Source: Amycolatopsis acidicola | GTDB lineage: Bacteria > Actinomycetota > Actinomycetes > Mycobacteriales > Pseudonocardiaceae | Reading direction: 5' to 3' | Assembly: GCF_007713735.2 (NCBI RefSeq) | Contig: NZ_VMNW02000047.1 | Span: 1-63,420, forward strand | Length of the DNA stretch: 63,420 nt | Shown here: piece after piece, positions 49,766 through 58,200 of the stretch | Numbering within the stretch: the first letter of the stretch is position 1 | Layout: each line of letters opens with the position of its first letter | Program-made: the position numbers and the translations under genes | Notes under the pieces: generated by a model | The model's database searches: none | Told to the model about the DNA's origin: nothing | The model's input: only the letters and a program-made list of their open reading frames with translations

Positions 49766-50866
49766 TCAGTTGTGGCCCTTCGCGAGGTGCTTGCCGTTCG
49801 AGTTCCCGCGGCCCTTCGGCGGCGGGTTCTTCGTCTGGCCCTTCTTGACCGGGGTCGGCCGCTTGGCGGAAGTCGGTGCGGGAGCGGGCGTTCCGGTGGT
49901 CTTCGGCGCGATGGGCACTGATTCGGCGATCGGCGTCGGCGCCGGGGTGGTGGTCGGCGCGGAGGGCTCCGTGGTGGTCGACTTCGGCGGGGGAGCGGCG
50001 GCGGTGAACGGCACGGCGGCGGGGGCCGCGACCGTCAGCGCGGTCGCGATCGCGAAGGCCGCCACCTTCGAGACGCCGGTGCCGGACGTCACCAACTGTG
50101 TGCCCTGGCCCAGCACCGCGGCCGCGGGCAGGCCGGTGACCTTGCGCAGGCGGCCGTTGTCGCCGCTGAGAGAGGTGGTGAGTTCCTGGCAGTGCGCGCA
50201 GTCCTGCAGATGCCGTTCGAGGAGCCTGGATTTGCGGCGTGGCAACGCATTCCGCAGCCACGCGCCCAGATGCCGCCTTGCCGCGGCGCAGGCCGGCGCC
50301 GTGGTGGCGGGGACCTGGTTCTGCAGGTACGCCTGACGCAGCCCCTCCCGCGCGCGCAGCCCGAGCGCGGCCACCGCGCGCGGCGTGATTCCCATGAGGG
50401 GGGCCACTTTCGCGGGCGGGATGCCTTCGATCTCGGTGTACCAGAGGACGGTCCGCCAGCGTTCGGGCAGTTCGCTGTAGGCCGACCACACCGTGCGGGA
50501 TTCCCAGCGGCGCACCGCGAGTTCGTCGAGCCCCTGTGGCCCGTCGGGGCGTTCCGGGAGCTCTTCGTGCAGCTCGATCCGGCGGCTGCGCACTGTCCAG
50601 GCGCTGGCCAGGTTCCGCATCGTGACCAGCAGGTACGGGCGGAAGTTCTCGCTCGGCCCGGCGCCGCGGCGGATGGCGTCCAGTACGCGGGCGAACCCCT
50701 CGGACACCAGGTCGTCGCGCTCGGCCGCGTCGGCCGCCCAGCGGCTCGCGGCCGAGCGCGCGAACGCGACGTGCCGCTCGAAGAGGAGCTCGGTGGCGCG
50801 CTGGTCGCCGCGGCGGATCGCGGCGATCAGTGCCGCGTCGGCCGGCTGCTGCTCCGCATCGGCCAT
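49766..50866 (-). CDS. ECF sigma factor fused to zinc-finger/transmembrane module
   Basis: A 366-residue protein. Residues 10-90 form sigma region 2 (LVSEGFARVLDAIRRG; FRPYLLVTMRNLA), 125-182 region 4 (YSELPERWRTVLWYTEIEGI, then PAKVAPLMGITPRAVAAL). After this comes an anti-sigma-type zinc finger (LLERHLQDCAHCQEL: His219, Cys223, Cys226), a hydrophobic helix (about 266-290) and a Pro/Thr/Lys-rich tail outside the membrane. Sigma and anti-sigma functions are usually separate proteins; here the factor would be membrane-tethered and need release or a conformational switch. Alone in its unit. Confidence 0.86.
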   Translation of the reverse strand: MADAEQQPADAALIAAIRRGDQRATELLFERHVAFARSAASRWAADAAERDDLVSEGFARVLDAIRRGAGPSENFRPYLLVTMRNLASAWTVRSRRIELHEELPERPDGPQGLDELAVRRWESRTVWSAYSELPERWRTVLWYTEIEGIPPAKVAPLMGITPRAVAALGLRAREGLRQAYLQNQVPATTAPACAAARRHLGAWLRNALPRRKSRLLERHLQDCAHCQELTTSLSGDNGRLRKVTGLPAAAVLGQGTQLVTSGTGVSKVAAFAIATALTVAAPAAVPFTAAAPPPKSTTTEPSAPTTTPAPTPIAESVPIAPKTTGTPAPAPTSAKRPTPVKKGQTKNPPPKGRGNSNGKHLAKGHN

Positions 50867-51166
50867 GCTCCCTCCGTTCCCCGGTACTCTCTGCTGGCAG
50901 TACCGGGACTCTCCGGGGCCGGCCGCCTTACGTGCCGTTCCCGGTGAACCAGATCACGAGAGCTGCATCTTCGGGGGTAACCCATACGGGTGTCCAGCCC
51001 CAGGCCAAGCTGTGACCTGGCGCCACAATCGGAGCCGCGATTCCGCCGGTTTTCCGGGCGAGTTCACACAGAGCGACGAACCGCTGCGTAATCCGGGGTT
51101 GTTTTCCGCTTCGGCGTGTTGTCACGATGCCAGGAGCTTCATCGCGAACGCGGAGGGGAGACCGCC
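50867..51166. other. intergenic region between sigma factor and small gene
   Basis: A 300-base divergent gap. It probably holds promoters for the sigma-factor gene and for the small gene at 51167, and CCATACGGG/CCGGGG-rich stretches, but I could not assign a convincing -35/-10 pair or operator. A 65-codon minus-strand open frame inside it was not accepted (see rejected items). Confidence 0.4.
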
Positions 51167-51370
51167 ATGGCGAAGCATCGCATCGATGACGAGTCGAACA
51201 GAGGGAGATGGGGAGGACCCGAGTTGGTCACGGCCGACACCGGCCGTCCGTCCGGCCGGCACCGCGGTGGCCAGCACCGCGGTAGTGCGCCCGCGGAGAC
51301 CGTGGCGGCCACGGCGGTAGGCGCCACGGCGTCGACGGCCGCCGAGATCCCACCGGCCCGCCACGGCTGA
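51167..51370 (+). CDS. small basic protein of unknown function
   Basis: A 67-residue protein beginning MAKHRIDDESNRGRWGGPEL. It is rich in Arg, His and Gly in the first half and Ala/Thr in the second; no domain, signal peptide or membrane helix is recognised. A strong ribosome site GGAGGGGAG lies before the ATG, which is the main reason to call it. It is divergent from the sigma-factor gene. Function unknown. Confidence 0.45.
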   Translation: MAKHRIDDESNRGRWGGPELVTADTGRPSGRHRGGQHRGSAPAETVAATAVGATASTAAEIPPARHG

Positions 51371-51931
51371 TCCGCCCGGGCGCGGGCGGTTGTCGGGCGC
51401 AGGCGGTTGTCGGGGACCGCTGGGTTTCGGCGCGGGTGATTGGCTGGGCGCTGCGTGGTTGTCGGCGCTGCTGACCCGGCCCTGCGTGGCTGGGCTTCGG
51501 CGCGGCTGTCTGCCCGGGTGCGGCTGATTGCCCGGTGCAGGGCGGTGCTTGGCGCACGGCTTACTGCCCGGGCGCGGATGACTGCCCGGTGCGGGTAGGT
51601 ATCGGCGCGCGGCTGCCTGCTCGGCGAGGGCGGATATCGGGTTCTGGCCGGGTATCAGCGCGGGGCCGGACGTGCGCGTGGCTGCCTTGGCGCGGGCGTT
51701 TTGAGCGAGGCTGCCCAGGCGCGGGTGCTTTGCGCGGCTGGATATCCATGCGGCTGGGCGGCGGCGCGGCTCGGTAGCGGCGGGGATCGATATCGGCGCG
51801 GGCGGACATGCGCGCGGCTGAGTAGTGGCGTTGTAGTGGCGTTGCCGGACTTCGGCGAACAGCTGACCGTCGGGGGTAGCTGATCGCCGGGTGACTGGCC
51901 GCTCGGGCTCAGCGAGCGTGGCCCGTGAGTC
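51371..51931. repeat. 561-base noncoding region of degenerate short repeats
   Basis: No credible gene is present. The stretch is made of decayed variants of short motifs such as ACTGCCCGG, GGCGCGG, GGTTGTCGG and CGGGCGCGGATGA, alternating irregularly (for example GCGGATGACTGCCCGGTGCG at 51574-51593 beside GCGGCTGATTGCCCGGTGCA at 51519-51538). This looks like an old, diverged minisatellite. No T-run terminator was seen. Confidence 0.55.
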
Positions 51932-52640
51932 TCAGCCGTTCGGCCGCTGGCCGGTGCCGCTCCGGTGGTGGCCGTAGCCGTCGCCGCCGTTGGGGCCCGG
52001 GCCGCGGTTCTGGAACTGGTGCTGGCCGGGCCTGCCGTCCGCGGTCGCGTGCCCGATCGCCCAGCCACCGGCCCCGCCGACAACGAACGCGGCGAACACG
52101 ACAGCCGCCACGACGATCCCCCGCCGCCTGCGGCCCGCCCGCCCCGGATCGGCCGGGGGCGCCGGGTAATACCCGCCCGGCGCCCCCGGCTGAAAGAACG
52201 CCTGCGGCGCGCCTTGCTGCTGAGCCGCTCCGGGTTGCGGAGCCGCGCCTGCCTGCTGTCCCGCGGCTTGCTGTTGCTGAGCCCCGCCCGCCTGCTGCGC
52301 CGCTTCTGGCTGTTGTGCGCCGCCAGGCTGCTGCCCCGCATCCGCCTGATGCGCGGCGGTTTCCTCACCCGGCCCCGCGCCCGCCTGCCTGCTCCGCGCC
52401 CGCTTGCTGTGCCGCGCCCGCCTGCTGCGCCCCGCCCGCCTGCGGAGCCGCGCCTGGTTGCCGAGCTGCGCCCGCCTGCTCCGCGCCCGCCTGCTGCCCC
52501 GCAGCCACCTGGGGCGCGCCAGTCGCCTCGCCCGGCGCCGCGCCCGGTTGCGGGGCGGGGGTCTGTTCCGTCGGCTGATGCGCCGCCGACTGCTCGGTGG
52601 GCTGGTCGGCCTCGCCGGAGGGGGGTTCGTTTTCGGGCAC
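51932..52640 (-). pseudogene. Gln/Ala/Pro-rich single-pass membrane protein, frameshifted
   Basis: Read from GTG 52640 (AGGAG six bases upstream) the frame gives PENEPPSGEADQPTEQSAAH and then Gln/Ala/Gly-rich repeats, but it stops at 52365. A second frame takes over at once and continues Gln-rich sequence, then FFQPGAPGGYYPAPPADPG, a basic stop-transfer RRRR, a hydrophobic helix (IVVAAVVFAAFVVGGAGGWA) and a His/Gly-rich tail to TGA at 51932. The join is at about 52384-52391, where CTGC is duplicated compared with the neighbouring repeat units, a 4-base slippage. Without it the product would be 234 residues. Could be a true pseudogene, phase variation or a sequencing error. Confidence 0.75.
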
Positions 52641-52841
52641 TTGAGCTCCTGGGAAGAATCCGGTCACGTCCGAGCGTGCGCACCGAGTCTGACAGTCACC
52701 CGTGCAAAGCCTGAAAGTTCCCTGTGGATCCGCGCCCCAAAAAAGCCGCCCCACTGCCAAGCAGCGGCCGATTTCCCTTGTTGCACAAGCAAAGGACGAC
52801 GCCCTCGTGCCGCCACCCCGCCGCCCCGATAAGTTGACCTC

Positions 52842-54473
52842 ATGCGCCACCCCGACACCGTCCCCGACGAGGTGCTGCGCACGTCGATCGTCGAGCGGCT
52901 GTTCGCCCGCGCGGACGACGATCGCCCGGTGCTGACGCACCAGGATTTCCCCGCGTCCGCCGAGCACACGCTCACCTGGGCCGAGCTCGTCGCGAAGGTC
53001 CGCGTCGTGGCGGGGCGGCTGCGGGAGATCGCCGCCCCCGGCGACCGGGTCGCGATCGTCGCCGGGCAGGAGCTGGCGTACCCGGTCGCGTTCTTCGGGG
53101 CACTCGCGGCGGGCATGATCGCCGTCCCGCTGATGGACCCCGCGAGCCGCGCGCACCGCGTCCGCCTGACGAGCGCGCTCGCCGACTGCGCCGCGTCCGT
53201 CTGGCTCACGTCGTCGCGCGCGGCGGAGCGGGTGCGCGAGTTCGGGGCGCCGGAGCACCTGGTGGTCGTCGACGAACTGTCCGGCCCCGGCGCGGATCCC
53301 GTCGCGGTGGAGCCGGAAAGCCCGGCATACCTGCAGTACACGTCGGGCTCCACGCGCGAGCCCGCGGGCGCGGTGATCCCGCATCGCGCGGTGGCCGCCA
53401 GCTGCTGGCAGGCCTCGCTGGCGTACGAAGTGGACGAACGCACCACCTGCGCGGGCTGGATCCCGTTCTTCCACGACATGGGTCTCATCCAGCTGCTGTG
53501 CCTGCCCGTCTACGCCGGCGCCCGCTCCGTGTTCATGGCGCCCGCGGAATTCGTGCGCAAGCCCGAGCGCTGGCTGCGGCAGCTCTCCGACTACCCGCAG
53601 GTCTTCACCGCCGCCCCCAACTTCGCCTTCGACCTCGCCGTCGAGGCCGCGCCCCGCGAAGGTCTGGACCTCTCCGGGGTGCGGGTCGCGCTCAACGGCA
53701 GCGAGCCGGTCCGGCCGCGAACGGTCGAGAACTTCCGGAAAGCCTTTGGTCCCTTGGGGTTCCGCGCGGGGGCGCACCGCCCGTCGTACGGGCTCGCCGA
53801 GGCCACCGTGTACGTGTCGAGCGCCGGGCCGGAGGGTCCGACCATCACGGCGTTCGATCGCGCGGCGCTCGCGGAAGGGCGCGCGGTCGAGGCCGGGGGA
53901 GGCCACGAGCTGGTCTCCGTCGGCACGCCGGTGGGGCAGCTCGTGCGCGTCGTCCACAACGGAGTGTCGCAACCCGAGGGCCTGCTCGGCGAAGTCTGGG
54001 TGCACGGCCCGCACCTCGCGACCGGGTACTGGCGGCGCGGCAACGATTCGTTCGGCGCGACGCTCGACGGGATACCCGGCTGGCTCCGCACCGGCGACCT
54101 CGGGGTGTGGCACCGCGGCCAGTTGTACCTCACCGGCCGCCTCAAGGACCTCATCGTCCTCGACGGCCGCAACCACTACCCGCAGGACATCGAGGCGAGC
54201 GTCGCCCAGGCGCACCCGGCGATCCGGCGCGACAGGGTCGCCGCGTTCGGGATCGCCGATTCGCGCGGCGAAGGTGTCGTGGTGGCCGCGGAATGGGACG
54301 CGAGCGCCGAGCGGAAAGACGTCACGCGGGCGGTCTTCCGTGCCGTCGCGGCGGCGCACGACGTGAGCCTGCGCGCGGTGCGCCTGGTGACGGCGGGTGA
54401 ACTTCCGAGGACTTCCAGTGGCAAGATCGCCCGCGCGGCGGCGAAGGAGCAGTATGGTGACGCCCGTGCCTGA
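52842..54473 (+). CDS. fatty-acyl-AMP ligase (FAAL)
   Basis: A 543-residue ANL-superfamily enzyme of the FadD-like/FAAL type. The P-loop is YLQYTSGSTREPAGAVIPHR; the middle GWIPFFHDMGLIQ and NGSEPVRPRTVENF are characteristic of FAALs, which activate fatty acids as adenylates and pass them to an acyl carrier protein instead of CoA. The C-terminal catalytic Lys motif is LPRTSSGKIARA. The acyl carrier protein gene overlaps its end by 20 bases, confirming the partner. TAAGTT (52830-52835) lies 6 bases before the ATG, so the gene is probably leaderless. Confidence 0.88.
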   Translation: MRHPDTVPDEVLRTSIVERLFARADDDRPVLTHQDFPASAEHTLTWAELVAKVRVVAGRLREIAAPGDRVAIVAGQELAYPVAFFGALAAGMIAVPLMDPASRAHRVRLTSALADCAASVWLTSSRAAERVREFGAPEHLVVVDELSGPGADPVAVEPESPAYLQYTSGSTREPAGAVIPHRAVAASCWQASLAYEVDERTTCAGWIPFFHDMGLIQLLCLPVYAGARSVFMAPAEFVRKPERWLRQLSDYPQVFTAAPNFAFDLAVEAAPREGLDLSGVRVALNGSEPVRPRTVENFRKAFGPLGFRAGAHRPSYGLAEATVYVSSAGPEGPTITAFDRAALAEGRAVEAGGGHELVSVGTPVGQLVRVVHNGVSQPEGLLGEVWVHGPHLATGYWRRGNDSFGATLDGIPGWLRTGDLGVWHRGQLYLTGRLKDLIVLDGRNHYPQDIEASVAQAHPAIRRDRVAAFGIADSRGEGVVVAAEWDASAERKDVTRAVFRAVAAAHDVSLRAVRLVTAGELPRTSSGKIARAAAKEQYGDARA

Positions 54474-54717
54474 GTACATCGCCGAGGTGCGCAAGATCGT
54501 GAGCGACACCTTCTTCCTGGACCCGGCGGCCATCGGCGAGGACACCCCGCTCGAGGAGCTCGGGATCGACTCCAAGGGCCGGATCCGGCTGCTCGCGATG
54601 CTCGAGGTGCACTACAAGATCTCCCTCGATCTCGACCGGCGTGACCAGCTGACCGACGTCGGCGCGGTCGCGAAGCTCGTGGCCGAGGCGCGGAGACCCG
54701 CGCCCGGCGACGCCTGA
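54454..54717 (+). CDS. acyl carrier protein
   Basis: An 87-residue stand-alone carrier protein. The phosphopantetheine serine is in EELGIDSKGRIRLLAML (DSK instead of the usual DSL). It is acidic at the start of helix 1 and more basic after the site. GAAGGAG precedes ATG 54454, inside the ligase gene. It should receive the acyl chain activated by the FAAL. No ketosynthase or peptide synthetase adjoins, so the acyl acceptor is unknown. Confidence 0.87.
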   Translation: MVTPVPEYIAEVRKIVSDTFFLDPAAIGEDTPLEELGIDSKGRIRLLAMLEVHYKISLDLDRRDQLTDVGAVAKLVAEARRPAPGDA

Positions 54718-54723
54718 TCAACT

Positions 54724-54741
54724 CCGTTGCACTAGCAACGG
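54724..54741 (+). terminator. short hairpin after the acyl carrier protein gene
   Basis: CCGTTGC (54724-54730) pairs with GCAACGG (54735-54741) around ACTA. It follows the carrier-protein stop by six bases, but has no T-run; it could be a weak terminator or an operator for the next operon. Confidence 0.4.
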
Positions 54742-54806
54742 CACCGGGGGCGGGCGAGGAACGTCTCACAAGTGTCCGAAGGAACCGACCAAGGGGGCCT
54801 CGAAGC

Positions 54807-55121
54807 ATGAGCAGCGGCGGGTACACCGCGAGCACCGACGCGATGCAGACCGCGTCGAAGAAGATCACCGGGCTGGCCGAAGACCTGCCGGACCAGAATC
54901 CCGATCTGTCGAGCACCCCGGTCAAGGCGGAGGGCTTCGGGCGCGCCCACGGCTCCCACGCCGACGCCTACACCAAGGGCATGAAGGCGCTGTGGGATTC
55001 GCTGCAGGGGTACTGCACCACGCTGAACACCTACGGCACCAACATCGGCAGCAGTGGTGCCGCCTACGGCCAGAACGAGGACGACCAGTCCGCCGCGATC
55101 ACGGATGCGGGGACCGAGTAA
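54807..55121 (+). CDS. WXG100/ESAT-6-like small protein
   Basis: A 104-residue helical protein with the size and pattern of ESX (type VII) small substrates: a first helix (STDAMQTASKKITGLAEDLP), a turn, then a second helix (HADAYTKGMKALWDSLQGYC) with a Trp in place of the classical WXG turn being shifted (LWDSL). The C-terminal Tyr/Gly/Asp-rich tail may serve as export signal. It overlaps the next, very large gene by one base (TAATG), like the paired small and large genes at ESX loci. No ESX ATPase or membrane genes are in the window. Confidence 0.65.
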   Translation: MSSGGYTASTDAMQTASKKITGLAEDLPDQNPDLSSTPVKAEGFGRAHGSHADAYTKGMKALWDSLQGYCTTLNTYGTNIGSSGAAYGQNEDDQSAAITDAGTE

Positions 55122-58100
55122 TGGCCGACGACACCACCACCTGGGCCGACGTCAAGAAGGTCCTCGACGACCCCGCCGTCCCGCACGACAAGAAGACCGA
55201 CCTGATCAGCGCCTGGCAGTACGGCACCGGCGCCTCCGACGAGGACGTCGACCAGGACGAGGTCGACAAGTACGCCTCCGCCTACAACTCCGACCCGTTC
55301 TCCGGCGGCTCCGTCGCCGACACCCTCAAGGACGCCAAGGAAGCCGGCGACCAGGACAGCTACAACGAGGACCAGCAGACGAAGGCCGTCAACGACGGCA
55401 AGGACAAGCTGGAGGACCAGAAGGAGCCGGCGTCGGGCGGCGGGGGCACCAAGACCTCCGACGAGCTGTTCGACGCGGCCGCGCCCGCGCTGAAGGTGTT
55501 CGAGACCTTCGGTTCCCTGCTCGCGAAGATCCCGGACGACTGCCGCGGCAACACGCGCGCGCTCGACCTCGACAAGGACGTGCGCTCCCGGTTCGACGAG
55601 CAGCGCGGGATCAGCTTCGAGAACTTCCTCGCCGACGCCGACCACATGAAGACCGGGTCCACCACCCTTGATCAGTCCATTTCGGACACCGGGTCCGCGC
55701 TGAACACGCTGTTCGGCACGTGGACCGGTTCGGGCGCGGACGCCGCCTCGGACAACTACAACGACAAGATCAAGCCCAAGGCCACCAAACTGGTCCAGAC
55801 CCTGGAGTCGGCAGGCGAGGCGACCAAGAGCTGCGCCACCACGGTTTTCCAGCTGTGCAAGGACAAGGCCGACTCGGTCGCGCAGCTCTACACCGACCAG
55901 GTGGGCAAGGCCGACTACACGATGGCGCAGAAGGTCGTCGCGGTCGCCAACGGCGAGCACGGCAGCAAGGACGATCTGGCCGACATCGCGGGCTGGATGG
56001 ACCTGAACTTCGGCACCGACCTCGTCTCCACCCTCAACGACGACGGCTGCTGCGACGACGACGACATCAAGGCCGAGGGCGAGAAACTCGCGAAGCAGTG
56101 GGTGCAGAACCAGTTCAACCCGGATATGTGGGACCGGATCTGGACCAGTTTCGACAAGACCTGCAAGGACACCAAGGAGCACGTCGACAAGGCCTACGAC
56201 GAGCTCGACAAGGTGATGAACAAGGTCAAGAACGAGTTCGAGGGCATGGACGACGTCGGCTCCGGCGCCGACTCGGTTTCGGGCGACGGCTCCGGTTCGG
56301 GCAACGGTTCCGGCAGTGGCAGTGGTTCGGGCAGCGGCTCGGGATCGGACTCCGGTTCCGGTTCCGGGGACTCCGGTTCCGGTTCCGGCAGTGGGTCGGG
56401 CTCGGAAAGTGACTCCGGTTCCGGGGACACGTCCGGTGACGACAGCACCACCAGCTCCGATTACACCGGCGATGCGGGTTCGGATTCCGGTTCCGGTTCG
56501 GGTTCCGACGTGCCGACCGGCAGCGGGACGACGGGCAGCGGTACCGGCAGCGGCAATGGTTCGGGAAGCAGCGGTTCCGGCGGCAGCGGTTCCGGAAGCT
56601 CGGCGCCGCCACTGGACGACTCCTCGACGACCGACCCGTCCGGCGACTCCCTCGGCGGCACGGGATCCGGCAGCGGTTCCGGCAGTGGCAGCGGCAGTGG
56701 TTCCGGCAGCAGCGGTTCCTCCTCGGACGATTCGGCCGCGCAGGAGCAAGCCGCGCAGGAGAAGCAGGAAGCCGAGCAGAAAGCCCAGGAGGAGAAGCAA
56801 AAGGCCCAGGCGGCGCTCAACTCCGCGGGCAGCGCGCTCGGCTCCGGTGGCTCGGGTTCCAGTGGCAGCAGCCTCGGGGGCTCCGGTTCGGACACGAGCG
56901 GCGACTCCTCCGACACTTCCGGTTCCGACACCTCGGGCTCGGGTTCGTCGGGCAGTGGTTCCTCGTCCGAGACCGACCCGTCGTCGGACATCGACGCCGC
57001 GAAGCAGAAGGCGCAGGAGGCGCTCAACTCGGTCGGCGGCGGCAGCGGTTCTTCCGGCGGCGGCTCGGACTCCGGTTCCTCCGGCAGTGGTTTCGACAAC
57101 TACGAGGGCGGCGAAGGGATCCAGACCGAGTCCGGCGACTCCGCCGGCAGCGATACCTCGGGCAGCGACTCCTCCGGCAAGGATTCCTCCGGCAGTGATT
57201 CGGAACTCGAAGCGGCCAAGCAGAAGGCGCAGGACGCCCTCAGCGGCGCGAGCGACTCCCTCACCGGCGACAACGGCGATTCGGCCGACGGCAAGGAGGG
57301 CTCCGACGACCCGGACACGATGAAGGTCGAGCAGGGCGGCAAGACCTTCGAGATGACCGAGCCGGACAAGAACGGCGCCATGGACATCAAGGTCGACGGC
57401 GGCGCCGGGGACCTGAAGGACTACAAGCTCGACTGGACCCCGGACAGCGGCACCGCCGCGGGCCAGGACGGGCAGCCGAACGCCGACGGCACCTACCAGC
57501 CCGGGGCCGACGGCAAGATCCACATCAAGGACGGCGACCTCGATATCACCGCGGAGCGGCCGGACGGGGCGGACGGCCCCACGAAGGTCACGGTCGACGA
57601 CGGCACCGGCAGCCCGGCGACGTACACCCTGGGCGACGAGAACGGCTCGTCCGGTTCGGACTCCGGAAGCCTGGGCGACTCGTCGAGCCTGTCCGGCGAC
57701 CTGGACGACCCGATGAAGCTCTCCTCCGACACCGCGAGCTCCTCGGACTTCAGCGCCGGCAGCCTCTCCGGCGGTGACGGCGGCGGCGGTGGCGGCGACA
57801 TCAGCGCGGGCGACATCTCCACGTCGTCGGCCGGCAGCGGAGTCGGCGACATCGGCACCACGGCCACGCCCTCCGGCGACGGTTCCCAGCTCGGCACCGG
57901 CGTCCAGACCGGAGGCGCCGCGGCGGCAGCACCCGCCGCGGCCGCTCCGGCGGCGGCCGCGGCCACGTCCGGGGCGGCGGGCACGTCGACCACCGGGATG
58001 TCCGGAATGGGCGGCATGATGGGCGGGATGGGCGGCATGAACCAAGGAGGGGACAACCAGGAACGCGGCTCCCGGGCGTACAAGATCGACGGCAACATCT

Positions 58101-58180
58101 TCGGCGATGCCCAGAAACCGGGCCCCCGCATCATCGGCTCGCTCGACGACGAGGACCGCCCGGCCAAGAAGCGGCGCTGA
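55121..58180 (+). CDS. giant Gly/Ser/Asp-rich protein, probable type VII secretion substrate
   Basis: A 1019-residue, very acidic protein. Residues 1-375 are mostly helical and include a WXG-like turn (LFGTWTGSGADAASDNYNDK) and a Cys-rich spot (DDGCCDDDD). About 378-710 is low-complexity (GSGSGSDSG) broken by three helical repeats of the form KQKAQEALNS. About 730-850 forms a probable beta domain (MKVEQGGKTFEMTEPDKNGA; TAERPDGADGPTKVTVDDG). The end is Ala- and Gly/Met-rich, closing GSRAYKIDGNIFGDAQKPGP and KKRR. No Sec signal peptide is present. Export through an ESX system is inferred from the neighbour. Confidence 0.68.
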   Translation: MADDTTTWADVKKVLDDPAVPHDKKTDLISAWQYGTGASDEDVDQDEVDKYASAYNSDPFSGGSVADTLKDAKEAGDQDSYNEDQQTKAVNDGKDKLEDQKEPASGGGGTKTSDELFDAAAPALKVFETFGSLLAKIPDDCRGNTRALDLDKDVRSRFDEQRGISFENFLADADHMKTGSTTLDQSISDTGSALNTLFGTWTGSGADAASDNYNDKIKPKATKLVQTLESAGEATKSCATTVFQLCKDKADSVAQLYTDQVGKADYTMAQKVVAVANGEHGSKDDLADIAGWMDLNFGTDLVSTLNDDGCCDDDDIKAEGEKLAKQWVQNQFNPDMWDRIWTSFDKTCKDTKEHVDKAYDELDKVMNKVKNEFEGMDDVGSGADSVSGDGSGSGNGSGSGSGSGSGSGSDSGSGSGDSGSGSGSGSGSESDSGSGDTSGDDSTTSSDYTGDAGSDSGSGSGSDVPTGSGTTGSGTGSGNGSGSSGSGGSGSGSSAPPLDDSSTTDPSGDSLGGTGSGSGSGSGSGSGSGSSGSSSDDSAAQEQAAQEKQEAEQKAQEEKQKAQAALNSAGSALGSGGSGSSGSSLGGSGSDTSGDSSDTSGSDTSGSGSSGSGSSSETDPSSDIDAAKQKAQEALNSVGGGSGSSGGGSDSGSSGSGFDNYEGGEGIQTESGDSAGSDTSGSDSSGKDSSGSDSELEAAKQKAQDALSGASDSLTGDNGDSADGKEGSDDPDTMKVEQGGKTFEMTEPDKNGAMDIKVDGGAGDLKDYKLDWTPDSGTAAGQDGQPNADGTYQPGADGKIHIKDGDLDITAERPDGADGPTKVTVDDGTGSPATYTLGDENGSSGSDSGSLGDSSSLSGDLDDPMKLSSDTASSSDFSAGSLSGGDGGGGGGDISAGDISTSSAGSGVGDIGTTATPSGDGSQLGTGVQTGGAAAAAPAAAAPAAAAATSGAAGTSTTGMSGMGGMMGGMGGMNQGGDNQERGSRAYKIDGNIFGDAQKPGPRIIGSLDDEDRPAKKRR

Positions 58181-58200
58181 GCCGCGACGGAAAGGAATCC

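Noticed and set aside
50928..51125. A 65-codon minus-strand open frame (GTG start) upstream of the sigma-factor gene
   Set aside because: It lacks a ribosome site, fills the divergent promoter region, and its Trp-rich end matches no family I know; it remains possible but unsupported.
56250..57250. Noncoding minisatellite
   Set aside because: The Gly/Ser/Asp repeats are in a continuous frame with normal high-GC3 codon use and flanked by ordered protein sequence, so they are coding low-complexity.
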